The notes beneath the pieces are model-generated. The model did not search any database and was not told the DNA's origin. It was given only the letters and a program-made list of their open reading frames with translations. Shown here piece by piece: positions 44,407 to 57,180 of a DNA stretch of 64,000 nt. How positions within the stretch are numbered: the stretch's first letter is position 1; each line of letters opens with the position of its first letter. The position numbers were made by a program, and so were the translations under genes. This stretch comes from Vesta saturnalis (taxonomy: Eukaryota; Arthropoda; Insecta; Coleoptera; Lampyridae): assembly GCA_036346205.1 (NCBI GenBank), contig JARFJB010002009.1, positions 6,034,001 to 6,098,000 on the forward strand. Direction: 5' to 3'.

Positions 44407-45300
44407 TAATAATAATAATAATAATAGTTTATTGATCAACAAATTATAATCCATTTACTGATCAATTAAGCCAAATTTTCAAATAAAGAAAAAACTCTAA
44501 TTAATACCTCACTTTTATTTTAGACCGCAATGTGTACAATATGTAATTAAAAATTATTATAAATTTTATTAAATACATAAATAAAAAGTTTCTGTAATTT
44601 GAATAAGTGTACTATTAATTAACTGCCATCATGGTTCAAGTAATCGATTAATATCAGTTCTGTAGAACTATGTAAATTTATAAGTGAGATTACAATCAAA
44701 TTACTTATATTAATGGAATGTGAGCCTGCAATATGTAGATTCACTACCAAACAACTTTAATATTAATTTATTATAAGTTTTGTTATGAACGAATAAGTTC
44801 AAGGTAAATATGTAAATTTATTATTCTCACAAACTTATTAATATACAATATGTATTTATATAAACTGAAAATGAATTTAACACTAAAAAAAAATGAGAAA
44901 AAAAATGTTACATACCTTAAAAGAAAGGGAGAATTTCAATTCAATACATAAGAGATTAAAAACCATGAGAAAAAAATACAAAAAGAACCTAAATGCACAT
45001 TATGCAGAATATATAACTTGTATATTACGTAATATGTGATTTAATGAACTATGGTGTTTATCACAGTAGTGGCATGTAGCCTTAAAATATTTAAAAATGA
45101 GATACATAGGTGATCCAGCAAGTACATTTGTATTTGGCGCAGAATAATAAAAGGTATCAGACATTCTTGAAGACATTCTAGACCCGTGAAAATTTATCAT
45201 TTGTAGGAGATATGAACTAACAGTCAATGTGACTGTTAAGAAGTTTGTACAAAAAGGTCTAGTCCTTTCTTCTAAGCTCATTGCAACAGGCGTAATACCT
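44407..45300 (-). mobile_element. 5'-truncated LINE with (ATT)n tail
   Basis: On the minus strand the sequence ends in GATCAATAAACTATTATTATT and further ATT units at about 44407: an AATAAA followed by a trinucleotide tail. At the 5' side a frame (45281-45000) reads MSLEERTRPFCTNFLTVTLT and VSSYLLQMINFHGS, typical of the region after the RT in insect LINEs. 44763-44800 recurs inverted at 63278-63312 (AACTTATTCGTTCATAACAA), so a piece of this family may also lie there. Confidence 0.6.
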
Positions 45301-45309
45301 GTGGTTATT

Positions 45310-46110
45310 ACTCATGTTTGTTTATACACCGCTACAAAGAATAATATTTCAAAATTATTGAATGCAATTTTATACTGTTTTTGTGCGACTTAAAATGATT
45401 ACCTTTCTATTTAAGCTGAATAGGTTTGATTTATAAAGATATCATCTACTAGTTTCATTTTAATTCGCTTGCTATTTAATTTCAGTTTGATTAAATGAAC
45501 TTTAATATTTACGTTTGCGAATTCTTGTCTTATCAAGATGCTCCAACTAGCTCAAAGGTTAAAAGAAACGGTCATTGTTATCAATTACCAAAATTTATAC
45601 TCAATTTGATTTTCTTATTTATTCGGATTTCTATTGAGTTTACTTTCTTCCGCATTTATATATTCAATATTTATATAAGCTTTTAATATTAATGGTCTTT
45701 AATAATAAAAATAAATCAAACGTTATACTTATTTAATTACTGAAATTCGCAGTGCAGAAATGTTTTGTTTACAACAACATATAACAATCAAACCTATGAT
45801 TTTAAGTAATATTCTTAATATTAACATGCAACACTTCTTTATCGATAATGAACCAAATATATGTTTGTTCAGTATCGATGCTTAAAACATTGAAATAGAA
45901 ATAATACACAAAGATATTGTTTTTATTGTACAGATAAACTTACTTGTTACTTCTTTGAAGGCTGATGACATAATTGATTCAATTGTATGCTGGTGGTCGC
46001 AGGCCTCGCTTGGGGTATTTTGTTGCTTTTTCAGTGAAGCGGTCTTCAGGCGCCTTGCTCCCTTTGTTCTTTCAATACCTCCCTTGCAGCTTTAGTGTGG
46101 AATGTTTCTA
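45310..46110. repeat. dispersed repeat, copy 2 (first copy 508-1300)
   Basis: Same anchors and order as the first copy. The two lie 45 kb apart in the same orientation. Confidence 0.5.
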
Positions 46111-46860
46111 CCTTTCTTTTCAATAATTTAATGAGTTTATTATTAATTGCTGGATGTATTTAGTTTTTATTTATCACTGAATTATTAAAATTTTGCTACG
46201 AATTGCATGCGATACTAATTGCAATGCTAAATTTTGTACGACACCATCGTTAACACTTCGAGTTATTGTTCTTTATATATTGATTTACCAATCTGGAACG
46301 ATCACTGTCTTTTATATTTATTATTCAGTATTACACACAATAAAAGATGATGATTTTGATACGTACAAACGCGTGATTATTTTAACTTGTTACGTCACCT
46401 TTTTTTATTTATCACCAACTTGACAATATTTACATATTATTTACTATTTTACTATTATCTTAATAAGGAAGGTAATTTCACTTCTCCCCTATTATATACT
46501 AAATGTTATCTTACTTTATTTCTAAATTTAGGGTAACTTAAATATTACCTACTTTGGTTACTATTACTGCATCTTTCCCTGTCTTTACAAATCATTTATG
46601 CTTTTGCAAACTGCCGCGTTTATTTGAAAGCTTTATAATTAAATATGTAAATACTTAATGAAACTAAACTCAAACTTTTCATCTTAATATTAATTACATT
46701 TACCTACAAATAACCAACAACCATTTCTTTGTCTAGAAAAATAATAATATAAATATTTAATGTCATATAGCTAGCTTGGCGCGAAATTTGACATTTTCTA
46801 ATGCTCCCGTTGCATCATCATATCAAATCTACTTAGTAATGCATTTTGACAATAACCTTG

Positions 46861-46913
46861 TGCAGGATAAATACTGTTTAACTTGTAACTAATAAATTTT
46901 AGAAACTTCCTTT
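46861..46913 (-). repeat. short LINE-derived fragment
   Basis: 53 bp almost identical to 47384-47437 (TGCAGGATAAATACTGTTTA, then AACTAATAAATTTTAGAAAC), a coding part of the adjacent LINE. It precedes the LINE 3' end at 46917. Confidence 0.75.
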
Positions 46914-46916
46914 TAG

Positions 46917-48650
46917 GTCAGGATTCTACCAAGGTTCTGTGTACAATTATTCATGGGACACTCTGTATAGTTGAATTTTTTATGAACTACATCTTTACTA
47001 GGGTAATGGTCATATAAACATGAAGGTGCTGTAGCTAAAAACAGTGTGGGGTGTGGATTATTGCCTTGTAATCCACATCAAACTCCAAACGGTAACGATT
47101 TACGGTAGTCACTTAAGGTTTAAAGTTGAAAAAGCACCATCATTTCTCAATTTTTTGATCACTAGTCAAGAAGCGAATTGTTTGCATATGTGTACTAATG
47201 TATAGGAAATTAAAATGATATTGTTATGAATACTTATTTATTATTTTGTTAATATTACAATTACACAAAGTATTAAACGGTTAAGTAACTTGATAAAAGT
47301 GTTTTATCTTCAAACGTGGCAAAAGTGGTCACTGTTATACCCGAAATATGAAGATAACATTTATTATTATCCTGAAATTGTGCAGGATAAATACCGTTTA
47401 ACTTATAACTAATAAATTTTAGAAACTTCCTTTGTACATTTTCAATGTTAGATATTTGATATTTATTAGTACTGCGCCAGATTAAAGCACGGTATTCTAA
47501 CTTTGGGCGAACAAGTGAGAAGAACAATGATTTTAGAGCATACATGTTAGTAAACGATTTAGCGGTTCTAATGATAAAGCCTAACATCTTTATTGCAGAA
47601 GAGCAAATTTCGTTTATGTGATAAAAAAATTTAAAGAGAAATCAAAAGTACACCTAAATCCTTTAACGACGATACACGTAATAATTGGTCAGATCCTATA
47701 AAAGTAGTGGTATATAACCTTACCTTACATTTGACGGTATTTAGGTAAAGATCATTTCTATCACACCATTTCATCAACTGTTTCAGTTGCAGTTGTAAAT
47801 TTATACAGTCATAGTCATTTAAAATAGATCAGTATAGTTTAACATCATCTGCAAACATAAGACCATTGCAGGACAGTTCAGAAGGCAAGTCGTTAAGGAA
47901 TAACAAAAATAATAAGGGACCTAGATTTGAACCTTGTGGTACACCTGATGGTGCAGTAAATTGCACAGATTTGTAATTATTATACGTAAAGTATTGATAG
48001 CTATCAGACAAATATGAAGTAAAGAAATTAAATAGACTAACACTAAATCCAAATTTATCCAATTTCTTAATGATATTTATTACGTCTACTTGAGAACGAT
48101 TATCAATTTCATGTGATATAAATTGCGTAATATAAATCAAATTAGTAGTACAAGATCTACGTTCTGCAAACCCGTGCTGATTGGATGAGATGTACAACTT
48201 AACGGATGAGTAAATACAAGGATAAACAAGCTCAAAAACCTTCGCAAAGTGAATAAAATACTAATTGGTCTGTAATTGCCAATCTCTGTAGGGTCACCAG
48301 ATGTTAGTATTGGATAGATAGGGCATATTTCCATATACCTGGAAAATGAGATGTAGTAATTAATAAATTGAATAGTATACATAATGGTTCACTAAATATA
48401 GCACCACAATCCTTTACTAAAAATTGGGTATTCTGTCATGGTTTGATGTCTCCTTATTTGGAAGTTTTTGATTGCTCTCATACACAAGACGCTTTCGCAT
48501 TACTAGATATTGAGTTTTCAGCAAACCTAAGGTAGTCACTGTAAGCATTAACAATTTGCAATTTAATGAGTTTCCTTAAACGTTAGTGGTTAATATCTCG
48601 ATAATTATTCACTTTATGAGCTCTTAACAAGAGTACATATCTTACGTACA
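46917..48650 (-). pseudogene. jockey/CR1-like LINE, RT to 3' end
   Basis: Minus-strand RT pieces in order: GDPTEIGNYRPISILFTL (48290 region), NQHGFAERRSCTTNLIYITQ, VINIIKKLDKFGFSVSLFNF, APSGVPQGSNLGPLLFLLFL and NGLMFADDVKLY (active site FADD kept). The 3' coding end follows: MLGFIIRTAKSFTNMYALKS, LFFSLVRPKLEYRALIWRST, NIENVQRKFLKFISYKLNG, and ..EDKTLLSSYLTV stop at 47273. The 3' UTR runs to 46917. Frames are broken between blocks. Confidence 0.85.
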
Positions 48651-48936
48651 AGACATTGGAAAATATGAATTTATAATTGAAATTGATATTCTCACAGTGG
48701 CGTAATATTTAGGAGGCGTGAAGGGGTTTATCACTCATGTTGTACGCCACTGGAAAAGCGATTTAACATATTCTTCTACGGTTGGGTGTGTCTTAGGTCA
48801 GTAAAACTTTTCACTAAATTTAGTACAAAAATACAGGGAATTAAAAAAGTTAGAACCTTAATAATGTTCAACACCCTGCAACTTGTTAATTATCAACATT
48901 TTACTTAGGTCATATTTGGAAAATCGTCATAATTTT

Positions 48937-49360
48937 AGGTCAGGATTCTACCAAGGTTCTGTGTACAATTCATTATGGGACACTCTGTATAGTTGAATTT
49001 TTTACGAACTATATCTTTACTAGGGTAATGGTCGTATAAACATGAAGGTGTTGTAGCTAAAAACAGTGTGGGTTGTGGATTATTGCCTTGTAATTCAGAT
49101 CAAACTCCAAACGCTAACGATTTACGGTAGTCAGTTAAGGTTTAAAGTTGTAAAAGCACCATCAGTTTTCAATTTTTTAATCACTGGTCAAGAAGCGAAT
49201 TGTTTGCATATGTGAACTAATGTATAAGAAATTAAAATGATAGTGTTATGAATACTTATTTATTATTTTGTTAATATTACAATTACACAAAGTATTAAAC
49301 GGTTAAGTAACTTGATAAAAGTGTTTTATCTTCAAACGTGGCAAAAGTGGTCACTGTTTG
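48937..49360 (-). mobile_element. solo 3' end of the same LINE family
   Basis: ~425 bp near-identical to 46919-47345, from AGGTCAGGATTCTACCAAGG to CAAACGTGGCAAAAGTGGTC. It stops just inside the coding end, so it is a strongly 5'-truncated second insertion. Both copies share the same 3' boundary, which defines the family's terminus. Confidence 0.85.
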
Positions 49361-50000
49361 ACGACGCCAAAAAACTTAATTCTGATGTACAACTGTCAAC
49401 CATTTATTTGTTAACGTCAATATGGAGCATAAAGTTATGCTTTGTAGCATTTTGTAGCATTTATTTTATGATTTTATAAGGCTTAAAAATAAAATAGTAT
49501 GCTATTTGAAGTAAAAATGACTGTGTGACTCACGCTGGATTATTTTCTTCATTTCGTTTAGCAAATAAACATCCAACCAAAAAATCATTTATTCTCCTAA
49601 TAACGTTTATTAAAGTTTCAAATTGAGATGCGTAATAAAACGGTTCTCGTTATTAATTATTTATTATTGCTCATATATTTCGTTATTAGCGTTATCATTC
49701 ACAAATTGTTTATTATAAAGGTACAATAGCACGAAGTCGTCTTTAGAATACTACAAATTGAAAACTCCGCCAGATTTATGTCACGAACATTTGTTTTAAG
49801 TAGGAAAGAGAAAATTGAGTGTTGTAATATTTAACAATATAAACACCGTTATTAATTTTGAACAATATCTAATTACAGTCGCCGAAGTCGAAAACACTCA
49901 TTAATGCACGAAACTGTTTTAAATTCCTAAATTTAAAGTATCATCCCCCCCACTCTTGACGATTACGATTTAAATAACGCCCAAAGGGTCCCACGTTCTA
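49361..50000. other. no gene recognised
   Basis: AT-rich sequence with no motif. Confidence 0.4.
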
Positions 50001-50563
50001 ACATTAAAAAAATAAGCCAATTGTGAAGCTAGTGTCTGCAACGACCTCAAAGTGAACATTAAATCCATTTCGGATTTTGTGCTTGGAAAAATTTGAGTTT
50101 TCAACTTTGCGAAATAATGTGTAGTGTATAAAGTAATTAGTACATACAATTCAAATCGATAAATTACAGTGTTAAAAATTTAGCCCATTTAATTCTACGT
50201 ATTCTACATGTCTTATTAATGCGAAAATTATTTTTAGTCTAAATTTCAACAATTTATATGAACTAGTTCGTTTTAGAAATATTATTAACATTAAAAAAAT
50301 AAGCCAATGGTGAAGCTAGTGTCTGCAACGACCTCAAAGTGAGCATTAAACCCATTTCGGATTTTGTGCTTGGAAAAATTTGAGTTTTCAACTTTGTGAA
50401 ATAATGTGTAGTGTATAAAGTAATTAGTACATACAATTCAAATCGATAAATTACAGTGTCAAAAATTTAGCCCATTTAATTCTACATGTCTTATTAATGC
50501 GAAAATCATTTTTAGTCTAAATTTCAACAATTTATGTGAACTATTTCGTTTTGGAAATATTCC
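50001..50563. repeat. tandem duplication, period 287 bp
   Basis: 50001-50287 and 50288-50563 are near-identical (ACATTAAAAAAATAAGCCAA, GTGTCTGCAACGACCTCAAA, CAAATCGATAAATTACAGTG). The second copy lacks an ~11-bp TACGTATTC-type segment present in the first. Confidence 0.9.
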
Positions 50564-50870
50564 CATTAAAACACTTGTTTAACGAAACTGAAGTAAACTT
50601 ATGCGAAAATCGCCCTAATAGTTTTATAAATAAGTATAAATTGTACCCTTCTATGCAGTACGCATATTAAAAAATGAAGGCTTACAGATTCTTTCAGTCC
50701 ACAATGAAGCAGTTGCATACAAGTCACTGGCTTAACTTGATTTGCATAAAACAATTTTCTTACACAAATTACGTTAAAGAATGAGTGTTATTGAAACTAA
50801 ACAACTAATGAACTCCTGAACAGGCTAAATTTAACGTAACGTGCTAAAGCACTCATGAATACTTAGGAGG

Positions 50871-51140
50871 ATGCATAGGGATTTTGGACTGTCACAGGAT
50901 GCCTATGATTGGTTACCTTCCGTTTGGTACGGAAAGTTGAAATTGGTACTGCATATTGATGATGTGAATGAGCGAACCCTATGAAAGGTGTCCGTAATTC
51001 AGCAGCACAGTAGTCCTAATACCGATAGTACAAAGAAAAAATTGAAGCAATTTTTCTATGCTCAAGGTCATAACCCTAATATCTTTTCATTGAATACGGT
51101 CGGCGATATTGAGAGCGTATTGGGGTGCATAAACCCAAAG
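50871..51140 (+). pseudogene. exon-like fragment, unidentified, frameshifted
   Basis: From ATG 50871 the frame reads MHRDFGLSQDAYDWLPSVWY, then GKLKLVLHIDDVNERTL and TGA (50982-50984). A frame change there continues KVSVIQQHSSPNTDSTKKKL, then KQFFYAQGHNPNIFSLNTVG and DIESVLGCINPK up to a consensus donor GTAAGA at 51141. Composition and the donor suggest a former coding exon. I do not recognise the protein. Confidence 0.3.
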
Positions 51141-51219
51141 GTAAGAATTATGTTCTATATACTATCGAATATGGGCCTTATATAGCAGAAAGAATTGTCG
51201 GCAGGTAAAGTAATGCTTA

Positions 51220-51470
51220 GATCTGTTGAAAAAGCTTAGTGTAGGAGCAATTCCTTTAGTCGCCGTCAAAATGTGGTCAACCCATGATAAATTTAAAGGT
51301 ATAGTAATACGTAACATTGTAATGGAGTCTGAAAACTGAAGATCTGAGAAATAAATTATTTATGTATAGCAAAAAAGGTATAGGGGCTATCACTGATCCC
51401 TGTGGCACGCCCGTGTTAATGCCAACTTCTTTTGAACAGAAGCCATCAACTACGATACGCATTCGTTTTC
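51220..51470 (-). pseudogene. LINE reverse transcriptase fragment
   Basis: The minus strand reads DGFCSKEVGINTGVPQGSVI then APIPFLLYINNLF, the RT 'G(V/I)PQGS.L.P.LFL.YINDL' block. Nothing of the neighbouring RT motifs is readable, so this is a short relic. Confidence 0.7.
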
Positions 51471-51479
51471 TTCAAGAAA

Positions 51480-52690
51480 ACTGAAAACCTAAACGAGGTG
51501 AATTTGGTAAGTAAACACTTATGCCAAACATTTTACAAACACACTAATTCTGATAAATTTTGTCATGTGGAACTCAGTGAAATGCACAGTTTTTTACTAG
51601 CTACTACCGCTTTTGAGATATAAATACAATTTGTTTTTTCAATAGAACACCTCGTATATTTTTGCTGGGTAAATAATGCTTTTAAGCTTCCTAAAAATAT
51701 ATGATACTTGATATTTATGCGTTACCGTACAATTCAGAAAAAAATCGTGGGTAGAGTTTGCCTTATGATTTATAAAAACACTTCAAAGGAACGCCCCGTA
51801 TATACTTGGAAGCCATTTTAAAAAAAAAGAGACTTTCATAAGTAGAATTGTTAAATCTGTTGTTAACGGAACGTTATCTTTTTATCAAGAAACTGATTTA
51901 TATTAAGGACGCATATTTCGTGATATTCTTTTACTTGATAAGATTTAATCAGAGTAGTTCCTACTGGAATTATGCATACACGGCGGGTCTATCATATTAC
52001 TAGAAGATCAACGGTTATTTAAAGGGTTCAGTAACAGTTTTAACATGTTAAGGAGTGGTGTCTGGTTTAAAATAAAACTACAGGGTTCTATGTACAGTCT
52101 GTTCAATTAGTAATTACATCTAATGTAACATTTTAACAGCCATGGGTTAGACACCTTTTGAACTTGACCTCTTTCAAAGTGAAAACAGTTTGGTTTCGTT
52201 TATGATGAGACAATTCGATCGTTTCCTGTGGTCTTAGATTTTGGCGATTTTTTTGTTTTTGTTAAATTATACCTTAACTGAAACTATTTTCGTAGAAAAT
52301 AATAATTTACTCTTCTTGTAAATTATTGGGATTTTATTTTAATAAAAAGTCCAATCAAGATAAATTTACCCTTGGCGGGTGTGAATATGTCGCGGACCGG
52401 TTCTTTGAAGTTTACTGGCGGGTTCAAAAACTAGTTGTCAGAATAACGGAACCACTATACGTGTTATGACGGAGTGTCTTTAGCAAAGACTAGCAGGAAA
52501 ATTTATGGAATAAATACAAACATTTGGGTATTTTAAATTCAGGAATACAGAAGAATTTTAAGTGAATCTCTCAAATTAACTTCAACTCTGACGGTAAAGA
52601 TAAATCGGGAAATTATTCCATCAGATGATAGAATAGTTATTTATGTATCAAGGGAGTTATGAGGTTATTAACATACATAACTCACGTGAT
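51480..52690. other. no gene recognised
   Basis: AT-rich sequence with no motif that I can support. Confidence 0.4.
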
Positions 52691-52930
52691 AGATAAATAC
52701 TTTAATTTCATACTAATACATTATAAATGAAATCTGAAAACGAAATTTTGTTATTTAAAAATTAAGTAGGCATGTTTATATCAACTGACAAGTTTGCAAA
52801 TATTTGTCAAAATACATTAGAGGGAGTTATAGATCTATAACTGCGTAGTATAACTCCCAAGGGAGTTATCAACATGTTTACAGTACCGTAATTATTTGTT
52901 TATAATGTATTAGTATGAAATAAAATTACT
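52690..52930. mobile_element. small palindromic element
   Basis: TTCATACTAATACATTATAAA (from about 52708) has its inverted copy at 52900-52922. The inner part holds several AACTCCC / GGGAGTT inverted motifs (AGGGAGTTATAGATCTATAA and TATAACTCCCAAGGGAGTTA). No coding capacity. Confidence 0.5.
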
Positions 52931-53339
52931 TATCAAACAGGAAATTGATTTTAAGCGAATACTTGCTTATCTACTTCTGGTATAACGGTTAAGATAAACT
53001 GGGTTTTCCACCCCGAGTTCACAGAATAAAAGTAATTATTTTATAGTAAGCAAATTACATTAAATGAATATGAATATCATTCACGTCCCGAATAGGATTT
53101 AATAACTGGATTTTTATCACAAACTAAATCGTAATCTGAACACAACAACCTTCTGTATGGTGTGCTGGCGGCGGGCAACTGGATGTAGGTGTGTACGTCG
53201 TTGTCCCAGTGAACTCGGACTGACGACTCGTTTCTCTTAGGGATGCTGGATTCGAAGGAGGCGGCGTAGGGCAAAACCGTACGTTACGCTTCCATCGAGG
53301 TAGGAGAATACGACACAAGGCTGCACCCTACGGTAAGGT

Positions 53340-54780
53340 TTTGCCCAGCGTATTAGTGTATGTGTAGTGTTGTCCATTGTACGTACAGACAAGATTGTTT
53401 GCAAACGGCAGCAGGTCTAGAACGGTCGGGATGTACAGTGGTAATATGTATCATTTTAAGACGTTTGTTAGGTTATGTGTTAGTACTTATGTTTTTGGTT
53501 AGTAGATTCTTATCCTTTCACGTGATTTAGGAGTATCTTCTCCCTCTTCAGTCAGTGGTAACAATGTTGAGGTTATTGGTTGTATTCAGACTGTGTGTAT
53601 GCGTGTGATTGTCCTTAGACTGGTTCTTACCTCAGCGGTGTTTTCAATTTAACATGGTGGTGTGCAGAATACTGTCTGGGGGTTCCGGTAGATGAGGTAA
53701 TTCTTGTGTAAGGAGGGTTGTGACAATAGTAATCCTGCAATCTATATTTTTTGTTGTGTTGTCAATTGCGCGTAATCGGATGAATGTTTCCGCGTTGAAT
53801 TGTTAGTTGATTTGGATGTTTATGTTGGTGTAATCTGTAGTCTTGGTTTTTGAACTCCTCAAGGTTTTGCTCGTGCTGAGCTTTGAAGTTATCGTCAAAT
53901 GATGGATCGCTAGCGGTGGTGAGTACGGTTTCCAGGTGAAGGCCAAATAGGGCGGCTTTCTCCTGATTAGAAATAAGGAGGTTTTGTTCAGTAGCTTGAA
54001 TGTGTTACAAAATTTCGGATAGTTCCGGAAGTTTAGTTAATCACTCACATTGATTCAGTTTTCTTGAGCAATTGTGTTTGTGTCGAGTCGGATAAGTGTG
54101 TGTAGTCTGCTGTATCCGGGGCCTCTGGTTTTCACATATCGGCGATATAATTGTCTTTTTTCTTTAATCCAGTGAACGATGTGTAGGGGAGCGGTTTGTG
54201 TGATATGTCACTGGTTTTTTGTAGTAATTGCAGAGTTGGCTGCGTTGGATATTAAATCTGGGCTGGAGGAAGAGGTGGTGCAAAAGACATTTTAATTTAA
54301 GGAGGAATGTGGTCGGAAGTGGTAGTTGCCCAAAAAGAAGTGATCTTCATGGGTGTCTTTCCGCATAGAATATGTGGGCTTATCATAACTGAAGAAAATG
54401 GGCTGAGTATTTCTTTTTCGAGAAAGAGGTAGGAGAAGTAAGTTGTGTGTAAGTAAGATCCTATTATAGTTGTTTGTCTTTGGCACCTAATTGAGGTCTA
54501 TACTAATAGGATTGCGTTAGGGAGACAGGAGATGTAATCCAGTAGAGTGGTAGAAAGAGTGTTTTATCCAAGTGGGTTGTAAGAATTCTATTACAGGCGT
54601 TGAAGACAGTTGTACTATTGCTGCTACACACTCGACATTTAACGTCACACGCATTAATTGCCCCTATTATAAGTTCCACTGTAACGAGAAGATGTTTAAG
54701 CGAAATAGTCTTTCCATTTGTTTTAATTTCCACTTTATGGGTTGGAAGGTAGTGAGTTGTGTAACACCATATAGTTGCTA
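53340..54780 (-). pseudogene. possible jockey-like LINE ORF2 N-terminal relic
   Basis: Minus-strand pieces in plausible order: VELIIGAINACDVKCRVCSS (compare 'GGDFNA.H..W.C'), SYDKPTYSMRKDTHEDHFF, then HWIKEKRQLYRRYVKTRGPG and YSRLHTLIRLDTN, which resemble the endonuclease-RT linker of jockey elements ('IR.KR..RR.Y.R.R.P'). The frames are heavily broken and no catalytic motif is intact. The part below 53340 (53077-53318 frames) is not explained. Confidence 0.35.
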
Positions 54781-54865
54781 TTAGCTATCACACGTACAAA
54801 ACGTACAAATATTGTAACTGTAATAATGTGTGAAGCGAGGCACCTCCTTTTCTTTTGTTATGGCA

Positions 54866-54913
54866 TACCCCACCCCGTGACGACGAAGGAGTGGGGTGGG
54901 GTAATCACGTGAT
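54866..54913. other. 11-bp hairpin followed by CACGTG palindrome
   Basis: TACCCCACCCC (54866-54876) pairs perfectly with GGGGTGGGGTA (54893-54903) across a 16-nt loop. It is immediately followed by the 10-bp palindrome ATCACGTGAT (54904-54913), which contains an E-box core. This is GC-rich against AT-rich surroundings. Function unknown. Confidence 0.6.
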
Positions 54914-55199
54914 CGGCGACCATTTTTGTTTTGGCAGCCATGTTTGTAATTGTCATAGTGGGAAAACTAGAAATTTTAAATAATATTCTAATCAGGAGCC
55001 TGCATGCTATCTCTCAAGACAACTATAGGCCTCCGAACATGTTCCCAGCTTTTACCCCTGATTGTGACGCCAACTAGTAGTGTATTTTTAAAACTAACGA
55101 ATGTTTTCTATAATAGAGGTTGATTGTGGCTCCACCTAGTAGTATATTTTAACAGTATATTTAACTGTTATATGTCAATCAATCAAACCAATCAATCAA

Positions 55200-55590
55200 A
55201 TCAAATCAATTAATCAAAAAAATTCAAGTCTAAGATACTGATTTGAAACTAACCTCTGTCAAAAACGACTTTAGATTCAAGTCTAAGATGTTGATTTGAC
55301 ATCAGCTTCTGCCAACCTTCTTGATTTAATACAAAAGCAATGTGCAAGTCTAAGATGTTGATTTGAAATCAGCTTCTGCCAACCTTATTCGATTTAATAC
55401 AAAAACAAAAACAAGATGCAAGTCTAAATATTGATTTGAAATCAGCTTCTGCCTTCCATATTCGATTTAATACAAAACCAAAACAATATACAAGTCTAAG
55501 ATGTTGATTTGAAATTAGCTTCAGCCAACCTTTTTCGATTTAATACAAAAACAAAAACAAGATGCAAGTCTAAGACGGGCCCCTTATTAG
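55200..55590. repeat. ~70-bp minisatellite, about five copies
   Basis: Each unit reads CAAGTCTAAGATGTTGATTT, then GAAATCAGCTTCTGCCAACC, then TATTCGATTTAATACAAAA with a variable A-rich end. The last unit runs into GGGCCCCTTATTAGAATAC, a block also present in the 11.4-12.7 kb satellite. Confidence 0.85.
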
Positions 55591-57180
55591 AATACTACTT
55601 GTGTAATACTGATCATTATATAACACTTTGGTACTATGTTACTAAAATACTCTTCACATTACTTGTGCAAGATTTACATTCATTTTTGCTCGTGTCTTGC
55701 TTTTCTCCTTTTCTCGTTTATAAGTAGGTTCACTATACTCCTGCTGGTAGATTATTCTAAAGTTTAGAATCGCACACAAAAATAAGATTCCGCTTTAGCG
55801 TTTGCTTGAAACAGTTAAAACCAATCATAAACTTCTGAAAAATTATGAGTTTTGCAAGGATAAGTAAACATACTAAAAGTGAGAGGTGTGAACTTATCTT
55901 TGAAGAAATAAAAAATGTGTGTTCAGCAGTTTATTACCGAGTTAACCAAATTTGTTAGAGAAAGTGTTATAATTACAATTATTATAATTGTCAGACGAAT
56001 TATTCCCAAATAGATCGTCAAGCGTTTCCAATATGAAAATTTCAATTTTCAATTAAAGGAAACTGCACAATATGTGTATCAATATCCCTTCACAATAAAT
56101 AATGAAAGCTGTAAAACACTTTCTATCTCATTTGTATTGATGTAAAATTATTTACAACTAGCAAGAGATGTCGCTTATTACGCGATTTTAGCAGAGCCAG
56201 TAGTAATAATCTACTGGCTCTGGATTCAAACGGGCATAAAGCTTACGTTATAAAATAAATGAACTCATATTTCAATATAAGTTCTATAAGAACGGAGTTT
56301 ATTTTCATCACATTTATCTCAATTCTCAATTCTGCTCCAGATGAAGTATAAAACGAAATTCCAACATATGAAATAAACGCACCATTTTCTCTAAACCTCA
56401 GTGAAGTTAAACGAAGCATAATTTTAGTATATATCTGAACGTATTTTTGATATTGTATTTGATATCAATGGAAACATTTCACCATTTTATATTTTTAACC
56501 ACGGAATTAATTGTTAAATATGGTACTATTTGATAAGTATAGTCACAGTGCCTGTAGGTAATTGTTTCATAACATTTGAATGGGTTTGGTGATACATTTT
56601 AACATCAGTTTCGTTTTAGCGTCCTAAAATTATATGACTTTAGGCTATTTTGCTGTCAACGTTGTTTGTCGACCAACCCTAAAACGCCTATGGCTTTGTA
56701 TTAAAAGTTTTGTTCTATGTTTATTCATTAGAAAACAACGTTCAGTGTACAACATGTTTGCTATTACCAAACAAACAATAGGGTTGAAAAGTGCGATTTG
56801 CAGCTGCGTTTTATGAGTGTACAAGTTTTCATAAGTTTTAAATTACTTAAAATAAATGAAAGTATTCATTATAAAGTGATTGGCAAATATGCTTTTATAA
56901 TTAATATGCATTGTCTAACTTTATATCAACTGGTGTGAAATGCCAACAGTTTAATTATAAGCCCGTATGCTGATATTTCTACTTCATGTATTAATACTGT
57001 ATATTTTCATTTCAGTAACCAATAAATTCTTATTTCCAAGTTTCTAGATTATATTTTTGCATTCCCGTATACTAAGGTACTTATAGTAAAGGGAAAGTAT
57101 TGCGATCACGAAAAAATTCGACCTCGAGATTTTGACGGATCTTCACGTTTCGAGGGCCCTTGAATCCATTTTGGCCATTT
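55591..57180. repeat. source copy of a long duplicated segment
   Basis: Collinear with 58890-60220 over ~1.6 kb (for example AAACATTTCACCATTTTATA, TTTAGGCTATTTTGCT, CCTCGAGATTTTGACGGATC). No gene recognised. Frames 56634-56816 and 57132-57368 are unsupported. Confidence 0.85.

Noticed and set aside
53077..53318. Two overlapping minus-strand frames (~65 residues)
   Set aside because: Neither shows a recognisable domain; the Pro/Thr-rich composition may be low-complexity noise, and an env or gag origin could not be supported.
55200..55590. CRISPR-like repeat/spacer arrangement
   Set aside because: Eukaryotic context, units adjoin without unique spacers, and they diverge gradually; it is a minisatellite.
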